Source: Rhodospirillaceae bacterium (GTDB taxonomy: Bacteria; Pseudomonadota; Gammaproteobacteria; Steroidobacterales; Rariloculaceae). Taken from it: a DNA stretch of 50,674 nucleotides. The translations under genes were made by a program, and so were the position numbers. Position 1 is the first letter of the stretch, and each line of letters begins with the position of its first letter. This document shows, one piece after another, positions 37,541 through 45,690 of the stretch. Under the pieces are notes generated by a model. That model saw nothing but the letters and a program-made list of their open reading frames with translations, made no database searches and was not told the origin of the DNA. The stretch covers positions 1 through 50,674 of the forward strand of contig JAHEKF010000018.1 in the NCBI GenBank assembly GCA_024638465.1, written 5' to 3'.

Positions 37541-38226
37541 TTTACCGACGTTTGCCAAGAATCGCGTGCTTTCTGGTGATGTGGCTGGCACCGACGCTGA
37601 TCCTCGGCCCTGCTCTGTCACAGGAACCACCCAATCGCGATCCGTACGGTCCCACGGACGTACAGCGTCTGATCCAGAGTCTTTTGAGTGACGAGCGTGT
37701 CGCCGAGCTTCGACCGGAGCGGGTGATTACAGCGCTGATGCTCCCCGAGGATGCAATCGTCGCAGATCTGGGGTCGGGCCCCGGCGTGTTCACCGTGCCG
37801 CTCGCACAGCAACTGAATCGCGGCGTTGTCTATGCTGTAGACGTTGAACCGCAACAGCTCGATGCGCTGCGCCAGCGCCTTCTCGAGGCCGATCTGGACA
37901 ACGTAGTACCGGTGCTGGCTTCATTTTCGACGCCACATCTGCCGCCCGCACACCTCGATCTCGTTTTGATCGTGGATACGTTCCATCACATCGAGAACAG
38001 AACGGCGTATTTTCGCCAACTCAGATCGGTGCTAAAGCCCGGGGGCCGCCTCGCGGTCATCGAATACAAGTCAGGCGAACTTGCGGCGGGGCCGCCGGTC
38101 GAAGCAAAACTACCGGAAGGTTTGCGTGGAGAAGAATTGCGCGCGGCCGGATACAGCCTGTTGAGAACTTTCGACATTCACGACTACCATGATTTTGAAC
38201 TTTGGGTACCGAGTATCAGCTTCTAG
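37537..38226 (+). CDS. Exported class I SAM-dependent methyltransferase
   Basis: 229 residues. The first 29 (ending GPALSQ) form a signal peptide with a hydrophobic core ACFLVMWLAPTLIL. The methyltransferase fold follows: VADLGSGPGVFTVPLA (motif I), VVYAVDVEP, LDLVLIVDTFHHIENR and LKPGGRLAVIEYK. Similar exported methyltransferases are known from environmental bacteria, but SAM is not expected in the periplasm, so activity there is puzzling. The gene overlaps the membrane spermidine-synthase-like gene by 4 bases, another SAM/dcSAM-fold protein, which hints at joint work at the membrane. Confidence 0.88.
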   Translation: MIYRRLPRIACFLVMWLAPTLILGPALSQEPPNRDPYGPTDVQRLIQSLLSDERVAELRPERVITALMLPEDAIVADLGSGPGVFTVPLAQQLNRGVVYAVDVEPQQLDALRQRLLEADLDNVVPVLASFSTPHLPPAHLDLVLIVDTFHHIENRTAYFRQLRSVLKPGGRLAVIEYKSGELAAGPPVEAKLPEGLRGEELRAAGYSLLRTFDIHDYHDFELWVPSISF

Positions 38227-38244
38227 CAATCACGAGAATGGTGC

Positions 38245-39189
38245 ATGACTGACATTACCGGGTCGAGCGAGCTACTGTCCGAAGAGACGCTGGCGTCGCT
38301 GGTGGGTCTCGATGCGCATATTCCTGAAGACGCGATGAGCGCCAGCCTGCTCGGTACCGAGAGATCCGGCCACGGCGTACGCATTCGCGACGATGGATTG
38401 ATCGTGACTATCGGTTACGTCGTCAGCGAGGCCGAGGAGATCTGGATTCGATCGGTCGACGATTCCGTAGCTCCTGGCGTCGTCATCGCCAACGATTTCC
38501 AGAGCGGCCTGGCCCTGATCCGGCCGACTACTCCGCTACCTGGTCCAACGATCGATATCGGCTCCGCTGAGAACGCTAAAGTCGGTGACGCGGTAACTGC
38601 CTGCGGAAGTGCCGGTATCGATCCACAGTGTGTCGAAGCCCAAGTCGTCTCGCGGCAGGAATTCGCCGGGCGCTGGGAGTACGTTCTCGACGACGCGATC
38701 TTCACAGCTCCGGCGCATCAGAACTGGTCGGGCTCGGCGCTGCTCGATATTGAAGGACGGCTGGTCGGTATCGGCTCTCTCGTCATTCAGGGTTTCGAAG
38801 TCAACGGCTCGCTTCGCACCGTCAACATGTTCGTTCCCATCGATCTGTTGATCCCGGTAATCGATGAGATCTGCACTCATGGTCGACGCCTTACACCTCC
38901 CCGGCCCTGGCTCGGTTTCCTCGTTCATGAAGAAGACGGCGACATGACCGTTGTCGGCGTCTATCGCAACTGTCCGGCGGATACCGCCGGATTGAGACCC
39001 GGGGACATCATCGTCGGGGTCGACGACCAGCCCGTCAGAAATCTCGCGAACTTATTTCGTTCGATCTGGAGTCTCGGGTCAGCGGGCGTTGACGTACCGC
39101 TGACTGTTCTCAGGAACTCGAAACGACTCGAACTCGTAGTGAAGTCGTCAGAGCGATCCGCTTTTTTACGGCGCGGAACGGTTCAATAA
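38245..39189 (+). CDS. HtrA-like serine-protease fold with PDZ domain, catalytically degenerate
   Basis: 314 residues. The trypsin-like part (about 30-215) follows DegP/HtrA order. The catalytic His position reads GYVV (57-60; family HVV), so His is Tyr58; the Asp position reads SGLALIR (87-93; family DLAL), so Asp is Gly88. The nucleophile loop reads NWSGSAL (160-166; family GNSGGPL), keeping Ser162. A PDZ domain follows (WLGFLVH, CPADTAGLRPGDIIVGVDDQPV). There is no signal peptide, so it is probably cytoplasmic. With two of three catalytic residues lost it is likely a binding or scaffold protein. It follows the methyltransferase by 18 bases. Confidence 0.85.
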   Translation: MTDITGSSELLSEETLASLVGLDAHIPEDAMSASLLGTERSGHGVRIRDDGLIVTIGYVVSEAEEIWIRSVDDSVAPGVVIANDFQSGLALIRPTTPLPGPTIDIGSAENAKVGDAVTACGSAGIDPQCVEAQVVSRQEFAGRWEYVLDDAIFTAPAHQNWSGSALLDIEGRLVGIGSLVIQGFEVNGSLRTVNMFVPIDLLIPVIDEICTHGRRLTPPRPWLGFLVHEEDGDMTVVGVYRNCPADTAGLRPGDIIVGVDDQPVRNLANLFRSIWSLGSAGVDVPLTVLRNSKRLELVVKSSERSAFLRRGTVQ

Positions 39190-39235
39190 CTGCACCACAT
39201 TAACAAATCGTCAGGTGACATCTCCTTAGCCATTC

Positions 39236-39247
39236 CGCAATATTGCG
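39236..39247. promoter_or_regulatory. 12-bp perfect palindrome upstream of the DUF5916 gene
   Basis: CGCAATATTGCG is a perfect 12-bp palindrome, 90 bases before the DUF5916 start in a 147-base gap. It has the size of a dimeric repressor half-site pair. Function unknown. Confidence 0.35.
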
Positions 39248-39274
39248 ACGGCTGATACCATCGCGCGCCGCGGC

Positions 39275-39300
39275 AGCGCCTGGAATTCTTCCAGTGCGCT
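39275..39300. promoter_or_regulatory. Strong hairpin in the DUF5916 leader
   Basis: Arms AGCGC+CTGGAA and TTCCAG+T+GCGCT form an 11-bp stem with one bulged T and the 3-base loop TTC, ending 36 bases before the start codon at 39337. No T-run follows, so it is not an obvious terminator. It could be an mRNA leader element of the outer-membrane protein gene or an end structure of the upstream operon. Confidence 0.4.
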
Positions 39301-39336
39301 TGTGATCCGCTGCTTCACCAAGGTCGTCTCGCCGTC

Positions 39337-41568
39337 ATGCAAGGCAGATCATTTTTCGGGCAGATTCTCGCCGCGCTCATTCTCGCAGGAGCAACTTCCC
39401 AATCCTTCGCGCAATTCGATGGCTGGGAAGCCAAATCTTTTCAGATCGTCAGAACCGATACTCCTCCCGTAATCGACGGTCAGCTCGACGACGACGTCTG
39501 GTCGACCGCAGCAGTTGTTCGAGATCTCCATCAGATGGATCCGATCGAATACAACATCGCAACCCAGGAGACGGAGATCTTCGTTCTCTATGACCAGGAT
39601 GCGCTATATGTTGGCGCGAGAATGTGGGACACCGAGCCGGATCGCATTACCGCGAATGTATTAAGGCAAGGCGCGTCCATCGGTAACGACGATCAACTAA
39701 TACTGATAATCGACCCCTACAACAACGGCCGCGACGGCTATCAGTTTCTCGTCAATCCGAACGGTGTTCGATCCGAGGGTATTTATGTCGGTTCGACACA
39801 GCTGCAGCAAAATTGGGAAGGCATCTGGCGCGCATCTGCTACACGCGATGACCAGGGCTGGATCGCAGAAGTCGAAATTCCGTTCAAGACACTTTCGTTC
39901 GATCCTGCGACGGATTCATGGGGGATAAACTTCGGCCGCCGGGCGCAGAGTCGAAACGAACGCATGGCGTGGGTTTCCCGTAATCGCTCGCAGAACCCCG
40001 CCGTCTCGGGACAGGCGATCGGTATCGATCGGCTAGACCAGGGAACCGGTCTCGACATCGTGCCGAGCGTTTCTGTCAGCGAGATGAAAGATTTCTCGAT
40101 GTCGAGCAACGACTCGGAACTCGACCCGTCGCTGGACATCTTCTATCGATTGACTCCTTCTCTAAGCGGCTCGCTGACATTCAACACGGATTTCTCCGCG
40201 ACGGAAGTTGACGACAGGCAAGTCAACCTCACGCGATTCAGCTTGTTCTTTCCCGAAAAGCGCGACTTCTTCCTGCGCGATGCCGATATCTTCGAATTCG
40301 GTGGCACAGGTGCCATTGGCAATTTCACGCAGCTCTCTCGCACACTGGAACAGAACTCGCGGCCCTTCTTCTCGCGCCGCATCGGACTGAATCGCGGGCA
40401 ACCCGTTGATCTGAAGTACGGCGGAAAACTCAGCGGTCGCGTAGGACCGTGGAATCTCGGAGCGATAGCGATTACGCAGGATGCGTTCGGGAATGTCGAC
40501 GAAACGAACCTCTTTACGGGTCGCGCAACACTAAATGTGCTCGACGAGTCAAATGTCGGTGTGATCATGACCGACGGTGACCCGCAATCCAATCTCGGCA
40601 ACAGGGTCGTCGGCGTCGACTTCAATTATCTCAATACGACACTACCGAACGGACGCGCAATTCGCGGTTCCGCCTGGTACCAGCAATCGGATACCGAAGG
40701 CTTGACTGGTGACGATACAGCCTGGGGAGTACGAATTATCTTTCCAAGTACGCAAGGAATCCGCTACAACGCCGCCATCAAGGAAATAGAGGCAAACTTC
40801 AACCCCGCGCAAGGTTTCGTGAATCGTGCAGGTATTCGCGACACGGCGGGGGAACTGGGCTACGTATGGCGCTACGGAAACGACAGTCTCTTCAGAACCA
40901 TCTTTACGCTTTTCGGATTGCAACGCGTCGAATCGCTCGCGACTGGAAAACTTCAGAGCGAAAGACTCGATGCGCGCGTAATCAGCTTCAACACCCAAGC
41001 CGGCGATCAGATCCGGCTGCTTTATACCGACACGCGCGAAGTGCTTGACGAGCCGTTCGGGATCTGGGACCCAGACCCGATATCAGGCGATCTCCCCGTA
41101 ACCATTCCAGTCGGCGATTACTCATTCGATGACGTCGGCGTGGAGTTCAACAGTGAGGACGCAAGAAAAGTGTCGGGTACCGTTCGCTATCGCACCGGCG
41201 ATTTTTATACGGGCACGAAAGACACGTTTGAGACCGATCTCACCTGGACTCCGAGTATCAATTGGCGCTTTTTCCTCAGCTACGCGCACAACGACATTCA
41301 GCTACCGGAGGGCGATTTCGATCTCCGCCTATCCCGAGTCGGCATCGACTACGTATTTTCCAACAGGCTATCCTGGGTGAATCTTCTGCAATACGATAAC
41401 GACTCGGAAGTAATCGGCATCAACAGTCGCCTGCACTGGATTCCGGAAGCAGGTCGCGAAGCCTTCATTGTTCTCAACCACAATTTACGCGATCTCGACC
41501 GAAACGATAGTTTCCATTCGACGCTAGCGGACATCAGTATCAAGTTCAGCTACACGTTTCGCTTCTAG
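39337..41568 (+). CDS. DUF5916 outer-membrane protein with CBM9-like N-terminal domain
   Basis: 743 residues. A signal peptide (QILAALILAGATSQSFA) is followed by a CBM9-like domain (about 40-230): TPPVIDGQLDDDVW, EIFVLYDQDALYVGARMWD, YQFLVNPNGVRSEG, WIAEVEIPFKTLSF and SWGINFGR. The rest is a large beta-barrel: LSGSLTFNTDFSATEVDDRQVNLTR-type strands, FFPEKRDFFLRDADIF, and a terminal SYTFRF ending in Phe. This is the DUF5916 family, found in many marine and soil bacteria, often next to hydrolases or TonB receptors; its ligand is unknown. There is no clear ribosome site. Confidence 0.9.
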   Translation: MQGRSFFGQILAALILAGATSQSFAQFDGWEAKSFQIVRTDTPPVIDGQLDDDVWSTAAVVRDLHQMDPIEYNIATQETEIFVLYDQDALYVGARMWDTEPDRITANVLRQGASIGNDDQLILIIDPYNNGRDGYQFLVNPNGVRSEGIYVGSTQLQQNWEGIWRASATRDDQGWIAEVEIPFKTLSFDPATDSWGINFGRRAQSRNERMAWVSRNRSQNPAVSGQAIGIDRLDQGTGLDIVPSVSVSEMKDFSMSSNDSELDPSLDIFYRLTPSLSGSLTFNTDFSATEVDDRQVNLTRFSLFFPEKRDFFLRDADIFEFGGTGAIGNFTQLSRTLEQNSRPFFSRRIGLNRGQPVDLKYGGKLSGRVGPWNLGAIAITQDAFGNVDETNLFTGRATLNVLDESNVGVIMTDGDPQSNLGNRVVGVDFNYLNTTLPNGRAIRGSAWYQQSDTEGLTGDDTAWGVRIIFPSTQGIRYNAAIKEIEANFNPAQGFVNRAGIRDTAGELGYVWRYGNDSLFRTIFTLFGLQRVESLATGKLQSERLDARVISFNTQAGDQIRLLYTDTREVLDEPFGIWDPDPISGDLPVTIPVGDYSFDDVGVEFNSEDARKVSGTVRYRTGDFYTGTKDTFETDLTWTPSINWRFFLSYAHNDIQLPEGDFDLRLSRVGIDYVFSNRLSWVNLLQYDNDSEVIGINSRLHWIPEAGREAFIVLNHNLRDLDRNDSFHSTLADISIKFSYTFRF

Positions 41569-41583
41569 CTTCAAGGCGGCTGG

Positions 41584-42135
41584 TCAAGCGAGTTCCGGCA
41601 TGGCTCCGTCCGGTAGAGGAACGTCGAACACATTGATCGTCATGGAGATAAACGAGTAATAGCCCAGGATACCCACGAGGTCGACAATGCTGTCGATACC
41701 GAATGCGGCAACGGTCTCCTCGTAGAGTTCATCGGCTACATTTCGATCGCTGAGTAGCGAATTCGAGAACTCGAAGACGAGCGCCTGCTCGCGCGTTTCC
41801 CAGTGCGGTTTCTCGCGGCCTCGAATGCTCTCGATCAACCCGGGCGAAACACCTTTCTCGAGCGCGATGCGCTTGTGCGCATGCCACTCGAACTCGGAAT
41901 TCCAGAAACGGGCTACACAGAGAATGGCGATCTCTACAAGATCGCCCGGCATCGAAGTCTCGTATCGACAATATTCGCCCAGTTTCTGCGCGCGGTGGGC
42001 TAGTTTGGGCCGTCGAAGCCACATATTGAGCGGGCCGGGAATCTCTCCGCGCAACCCGCTCGTGATCTCGTCGGCAACCAGAGTCTGAGCATCCGTAAAC
42101 TGATCCGCTTGCGGCGGCGTATATCGCTTGTTCAT
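41584..42135 (-). CDS. Carboxymuconolactone decarboxylase-like protein (AhpD fold)
   Basis: 183 residues. The CMD fold is visible: LVEIAILCVARFWNSEFEWHAHKRIALEKGVS matches the helix that carries the active-site Glu-x-x-x-His region, though the usual Cys-x-x-Cys of AhpD is absent. Homologues are often annotated as 4-carboxymuconolactone decarboxylases, but most have unknown reactions. It is transcribed alone, converging with the DUF5916 gene (15-base gap) and divergent from cytochrome c'. A TAACAT sits 7 bases before its ATG on the minus strand with no ribosome site, so it may also be near-leaderless. Confidence 0.88.
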   Translation of the reverse strand: MNKRYTPPQADQFTDAQTLVADEITSGLRGEIPGPLNMWLRRPKLAHRAQKLGEYCRYETSMPGDLVEIAILCVARFWNSEFEWHAHKRIALEKGVSPGLIESIRGREKPHWETREQALVFEFSNSLLSDRNVADELYEETVAAFGIDSIVDLVGILGYYSFISMTINVFDVPLPDGAMPELA

Positions 42136-42164
42136 CCGGGTAATGTTACTGGAATAAGTAGTGC

Positions 42165-42194
42165 TTGCGCTGCGGGCACAGGCTTGGCTATTCT
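42165..42194 (+). promoter_or_regulatory. Candidate promoter of the cytochrome c' gene
   Basis: TTGCGC (42165-42170), an 18-base spacer, then TATTCT (42189-42194). Each hexamer matches consensus only partly (3 and 4 of 6). It would start transcription near 42201, about 30 bases before the ATG at 42230. Confidence 0.3.
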
Positions 42195-42229
42195 GGGGAC
42201 GCCCTCATTCTTTATGCTCAAGGTGTTTC

Positions 42230-42742
42230 ATGCGACATATCACTAGTTTTTTGACATTGACGGCTGCCAGCGCGTTGCTCGTCGCCGGCTGCAGCCAGGC
42301 CCCCGAGTCGGCAGGCGGCAACGCAGGCGCTGGAGCGGCAGACGACGTCGAGTCGCCCGAGTATCTCGCCGTCAAGTATCGACAGGGACTCATGCAGGTG
42401 ATGGCGTTCAAGTCAGGGCCGGTGCGCAACATGGCCGACGGCAGCGCTCCCGTCAACGAAGCAATGTTCCTCGACTATGCAGAGGATCTCGCGGCGGCAG
42501 CCGGGATGATCGAAGAAGGATTCATTCCGGGCACCGGCACATCGGATATCTCGATTAGCGGCGGCCTGCCGGATATCTGGGACAACTGGGACGACTTCCT
42601 CGAGAAAGCAGCCGCACTCGAGGATGCCGCGTCCGAAGTTGCGGCCCTTGCAGCGCAAGGCGGATTCGCTGCCGCGCAGGAAGCGGCGGGCAATCTCGGC
42701 GCGAACTGCGGCGGGTGCCACCGTCCATACCGGCAACGTTAG
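42230..42742 (+). CDS. Cytochrome c' family lipoprotein
   Basis: 170 residues from ATG 42230 with AAGGTG 6 bases upstream. The signal ends in the lipobox LVAGC, followed by a Ser/Gly/Ala linker. The four-helix-bundle part begins at YLAVKYRQGLMQVMAFK. The single haem motif is CGGCH, close to the C-terminus (NCGGCHRPYRQR), as in cytochrome c'. Typical members carry a five-coordinate haem that binds NO or CO. It would be anchored to a membrane on the periplasmic side. It converges on a cytochrome b561 gene with a hairpin between them. Confidence 0.92.
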   Translation: MRHITSFLTLTAASALLVAGCSQAPESAGGNAGAGAADDVESPEYLAVKYRQGLMQVMAFKSGPVRNMADGSAPVNEAMFLDYAEDLAAAAGMIEEGFIPGTGTSDISISGGLPDIWDNWDDFLEKAAALEDAASEVAALAAQGGFAAAQEAAGNLGANCGGCHRPYRQR

Positions 42743-42748
42743 CCGTTC

Positions 42749-42765
42749 TCCGGCCTGGTGCCGGA
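42749..42765. terminator. Candidate bidirectional terminator between convergent cytochrome genes
   Basis: TCCGGC-CTGGT-GCCGGA, a 6-bp stem with a 5-base loop, fills the 25-base gap between the cytochrome c' stop and the cytochrome b561 stop. It is followed by AAAT on the plus strand; T-runs are poor on both sides, so termination may be partial. Confidence 0.4.
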
Positions 42766-42767
42766 AA

Positions 42768-43427
42768 TCACCCCAGGCTTCGTAGCAGCAGTACGATCGC
42801 GACTGCTGCTACGAGCACACCTATCGCCAGGCTCAGCTTCGAACCACCGATGGCGCGGAAGCTGTCGCCCTCGTCCTGCTTCTCCCCCGAGATCATCGGC
42901 GTGATCAAATTGTCGCGCTTGAAGAACAGGTAGAACAGAACGGCAACGATGTGCACGGCGATCAACACCAACAGAATGTTGATGTTGGTGTAGTGAATGT
43001 CCGTAATAGACGCTGCGGTTGCCGACGAGACCAGACCGTTTAATGGTCCTCGGTAAAATCCGTCGAAATCCGTGGCGAAAAGCCCGGTCGTTACCTGAAC
43101 CCCAACCAGCGCGAGCATCGCAAACACGGCGAGGGAACCGAGTGGATTGTGTCCGGCGTACTCTCCGCCCCGGGATCTGAAAAACGACTTCGCGTATTCC
43201 AGGATCTCGCTTGGCCGATAGACGAAGTTCCGGAATTTCGCATAGCGAGTGCCGACGAATCCCCAGATTATCCGGAACAGCAACAGGGCGAGTATCGATT
43301 GACCGATGAGCATATGCGCGTCCATGTCGCCCGATATACTCACCGTGTACCAGGCGGCGCCGATCAAAATGGCAAGCAGCCAGTGAAAAATTCTCGTCGG
43401 TAGATCCCAGATCAGTTTCTTAGCCAT
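42768..43427 (-). CDS. Cytochrome b561-type membrane protein
   Basis: 219 residues, four to five membrane helices. The bacterial b561/Ni-Fe hydrogenase b-subunit pattern is present: WDLPTRIFHWLLAI (His15), DAHMLIGQ (His38), DIHYTNI and LIAVHIVAVLF provide haem-ligand histidines. Residues after about 175 form an extra polar segment (KQDEGDSFRAIGG) and a C-terminal helix. Such proteins pass electrons between quinones and periplasmic partners. It lies 18 bases after the metallo-beta-lactamase-fold gene, the last of the minus-strand redox run. Confidence 0.92.
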   Translation of the reverse strand: MAKKLIWDLPTRIFHWLLAILIGAAWYTVSISGDMDAHMLIGQSILALLLFRIIWGFVGTRYAKFRNFVYRPSEILEYAKSFFRSRGGEYAGHNPLGSLAVFAMLALVGVQVTTGLFATDFDGFYRGPLNGLVSSATAASITDIHYTNINILLVLIAVHIVAVLFYLFFKRDNLITPMISGEKQDEGDSFRAIGGSKLSLAIGVLVAAVAIVLLLRSLG

Positions 43428-43445
43428 AGCGAAGCACGCCCTCGG

Positions 43446-44342
43446 TTAGTTTCGCGTCAGGCTCTGGTACAGAAGCCTGTTGTAGTTCTCGGAGTTCATA
43501 AAGCATCCCGACGTGTACATGTCGTCGAACCCGGCCGTTGGTCTCGCGGCCCATGCTTCGTCCTCCGACATCCCGCGATCGACGACTGACTGCATGCTCG
43601 CGCGCGTCGCCTTGAGCATGTCGAGCCACTCGGCCAGGTCGTCGGCACCCGATAGCGGACCATGCCCCGGGATAATCACGGTATCGTCATCAGCCATCGA
43701 TAATGTCCGATAGCCTCCCGCGATCAGGCCATCGATGTCGCCGCCGCTGTCGACATCGATGAATGGGTAACAACCGACGACAAAAGTGTCGCCAGTGTGA
43801 ATAACGTTTGCGTTCTCGAAGTACAGAATCGAGTCGCCGTCCGTGTGGGCTGGCGGTTGGTAAATCGCGCGAATGTTGTCACCGTTCCAGTAGATGCTCA
43901 TTTCATCGGAGAATGTCACAAGCGGAAGCGCCCCTGCCGGCGAAGGCGGAATTTCCTGATCGAAGATGCCTCGAAACTGGGTGCTGTTCATGCGCGCACG
44001 TACGTTATCGTGCGCAATAATCAATGCCCCGGCTTCTCCGAACGCTTCGTTTCCGCCCGTATGGTCGCCGTGATAATGCGTGTTGACGAGAAATTTTACG
44101 TCTGAATCCGTAACGTCCGAGATCGCCGCCATGATCTTTTCGCTGAGCGGCGCATATTGATCGTCAATGACAAATGCTCCGTCATCGCCGACGGACAAGC
44201 CGATGTTGCCGCCTGCACCAACGAGCATGTAGACGTTATCTGATGCTTGAACAGTCTGAATCTCGACATCATCGAAGTTCTGTGCCCACGCCGGCGCCGA
44301 TGCGAGCGCAACCGAAAGAGTCGCAAGTATGAGACGTTCCAT
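43446..44342 (-). CDS. Periplasmic metallo-beta-lactamase-fold hydrolase
   Basis: 298 residues with a signal peptide ending SAPAWAQ (residue 21). The metal sites are complete: THYHGDHTGG (His-x-His-x-Asp-His), AHTDGDS, HTGDTFV and IPGHGP. It resembles the exported MBL proteins seen near quinoprotein or sulfur oxidation genes. The substrate is unknown. It is followed 18 bases later by cytochrome b561 and preceded, on the same strand after 98 bases, by the molybdenum hydroxylase/cytochrome b genes. Confidence 0.92.
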   Translation of the reverse strand: MERLILATLSVALASAPAWAQNFDDVEIQTVQASDNVYMLVGAGGNIGLSVGDDGAFVIDDQYAPLSEKIMAAISDVTDSDVKFLVNTHYHGDHTGGNEAFGEAGALIIAHDNVRARMNSTQFRGIFDQEIPPSPAGALPLVTFSDEMSIYWNGDNIRAIYQPPAHTDGDSILYFENANVIHTGDTFVVGCYPFIDVDSGGDIDGLIAGGYRTLSMADDDTVIIPGHGPLSGADDLAEWLDMLKATRASMQSVVDRGMSEDEAWAARPTAGFDDMYTSGCFMNSENYNRLLYQSLTRN

Positions 44343-44440
44343 TGTGATGCTCCCTGGAAGTTCAATACGCGGCTTCAGCCACGTTAGTTCAGTTAATTAT
44401 TCTTTTGAGTCGCGGGCAGATGTCGGCTCTGCTTCGCGTT

Positions 44441-44845
44441 CTAATTCTTTAACGCTTCGTCGATCACGAAAAGATCCGTTAGCAGCGCTCGAAGGTGAAT
44501 CGACCCATTGACGTTGTCGATCAACTGCGAGCTGATCCCATCCTGAGCCAGTACCAGCCGTACGATCCCGCGCGCGCGTCTCGCGTCCTCGTCTATGGCC
44601 TGGAGAAACTCGGCCGCATCCCGCGCTGCCGTCGAATTCCTCTCGCTCGCGATAGTACTGATTGCACCTCCGAGGCCGTCAAGCGCCGAGTTCATCGCGT
44701 CGAGATAACTGCGCAACTCCGAGGCTCCGGCACCGGTACCCGCATCGCTGTCTCGCCCCTGTGCGGCATACGCCAGCATAAACTCGTACGCCGATTCGAT
44801 AGCGTCGATTCTTTTATCCAGCTCGTTCTCAGACTGTTCACTCAT
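44441..44845 (-). CDS. Hypothetical small helical protein in the redox run
   Basis: 134 residues. I do not recognise it. It is acidic and almost wholly helical (NELDKRIDAIESAYEFMLAYA, DAAEFLQAIDEDARRARGI), without a signal peptide, cysteines or membrane segments, so likely cytoplasmic. It starts 12 bases after the stop of the cytochrome b gene with no clear ribosome site, which suggests translational coupling. The regular position inside a redox operon argues that it is a real gene, possibly an assembly or chaperone-like factor; that is a guess. Confidence 0.65.
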   Translation of the reverse strand: MSEQSENELDKRIDAIESAYEFMLAYAAQGRDSDAGTGAGASELRSYLDAMNSALDGLGGAISTIASERNSTAARDAAEFLQAIDEDARRARGIVRLVLAQDGISSQLIDNVNGSIHLRALLTDLFVIDEALKN

Positions 44846-44857
44846 GGGGAGAAGATA

Positions 44858-45490
44858 CTACGGCTCCGGTTCTGGCCGCCAGCGCTCCGCGTCGTGATGC
44901 GCAGTATGCTCCGCTCGCGTGATCCAGCCAACGATCATCGAGCGGGTGAAAAAGAGCTTTTCCGGTCGCAGAGCGAAATAGACATGCAACATCACCATCG
45001 TCACCAGAAGCAGCGCAGCGAGATCGTGCAGCACGTAGATAACGCCCCAGGTATCCTCACCGAGCCAATAAGGATCACGCTCCCACCAGGGCGTGTCGAC
45101 CTTCACCAGCATAAGAAATCCAGTCACGATCGTCGTTAGAACTACGACGCTGAATAGGAAGTGAATCGCCTTCTGAGCGAGTGAAAATTTCCCCGGCAGC
45201 GGTGGCGGTCGTTCGTCACGTCGAAGCGACCACTTGGCAACGTGGACGGCATCGCGAAGATCGCGTCCGCCAATCCACATGGAACCCAGCGGTTTAACCA
45301 AGAGTGCGCGAAGGATATGCGCAGCCACACTGACGGCAAGCACCAACCCCGTCACCCAGTGAATGGTTACCCAGGCGAAGTCGAGACCGACAATTGGAAG
45401 AAACGCCGTGGCAAGCAGAATAAGCACGCAAGCGGCGGTGAGCCAATGCAACAAGCGGTCGATCAACGCGTGCCTGACGAGTCTATCCAC
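44858..45490 (-). CDS. Cytochrome b (formate-dehydrogenase gamma-like) membrane subunit
   Basis: 210 residues with four membrane helices. Histidines on the helices (DRLLHWLTA, TIHWVTGLV, AAHILRALL, AIHFLFSVV, LHDLAALL, MLHVYFALRPEK) fit a di-haem b subunit like FdhI/PhsC. The start is GTG 45488-45490. It lies 47 bases downstream of the small membrane peptide gene and follows the three molybdenum hydroxylase genes on one strand, so it is the likely membrane electron acceptor for that enzyme. Confidence 0.92.
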   Translation of the reverse strand: MDRLVRHALIDRLLHWLTAACVLILLATAFLPIVGLDFAWVTIHWVTGLVLAVSVAAHILRALLVKPLGSMWIGGRDLRDAVHVAKWSLRRDERPPPLPGKFSLAQKAIHFLFSVVVLTTIVTGFLMLVKVDTPWWERDPYWLGEDTWGVIYVLHDLAALLLVTMVMLHVYFALRPEKLFFTRSMIVGWITRAEHTAHHDAERWRPEPEP

Positions 45491-45537
45491 AACTTATTCT
45501 CGGCCGGCTTCGACCGAATACCAGTAAACCATCCTGG

Positions 45538-45687
45538 CTAACGCTTCGGCGCGAGAAACCAGCGATAAAGCGCGTGCAGCGCGATCAACGCGACTGCAGC
45601 GAAAAAGAATGCAGGCAGAAGGTCCCAAGACAGGCCCTGGACGACTTCCTGACCCCAAACGTCGCGACTGACTCGCAGGACCTCCAC
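45538..45687 (-). CDS. Small membrane peptide (49 residues)
   Basis: A short gene between the FAD subunit and cytochrome b. It can begin at GTG 45687, three bases after the FAD-subunit stop and in the same frame, and ends with TAG at 45538-45540. The translation starts VEVLRVSRDVWGQEVVQG, then a hydrophobic span LLPAFFFAAVALIALHALY, and ends RWFLAPKR, giving one membrane helix with a basic C-terminus, as in small accessory subunits of respiratory complexes. No ribosome site precedes the GTG, so it may depend on coupling. It is reported because it has clean membrane topology and sits within an otherwise gapless operon. Confidence 0.6.
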   Translation of the reverse strand: MEVLRVSRDVWGQEVVQGLSWDLLPAFFFAAVALIALHALYRWFLAPKR

Positions 45688-45690
45688 CGA

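Noticed and set aside
38245..39189. Active DegP/HtrA protease
   Set aside because: His and Asp positions of the catalytic triad are Tyr and Gly and there is no export signal, so I list it as degenerate.
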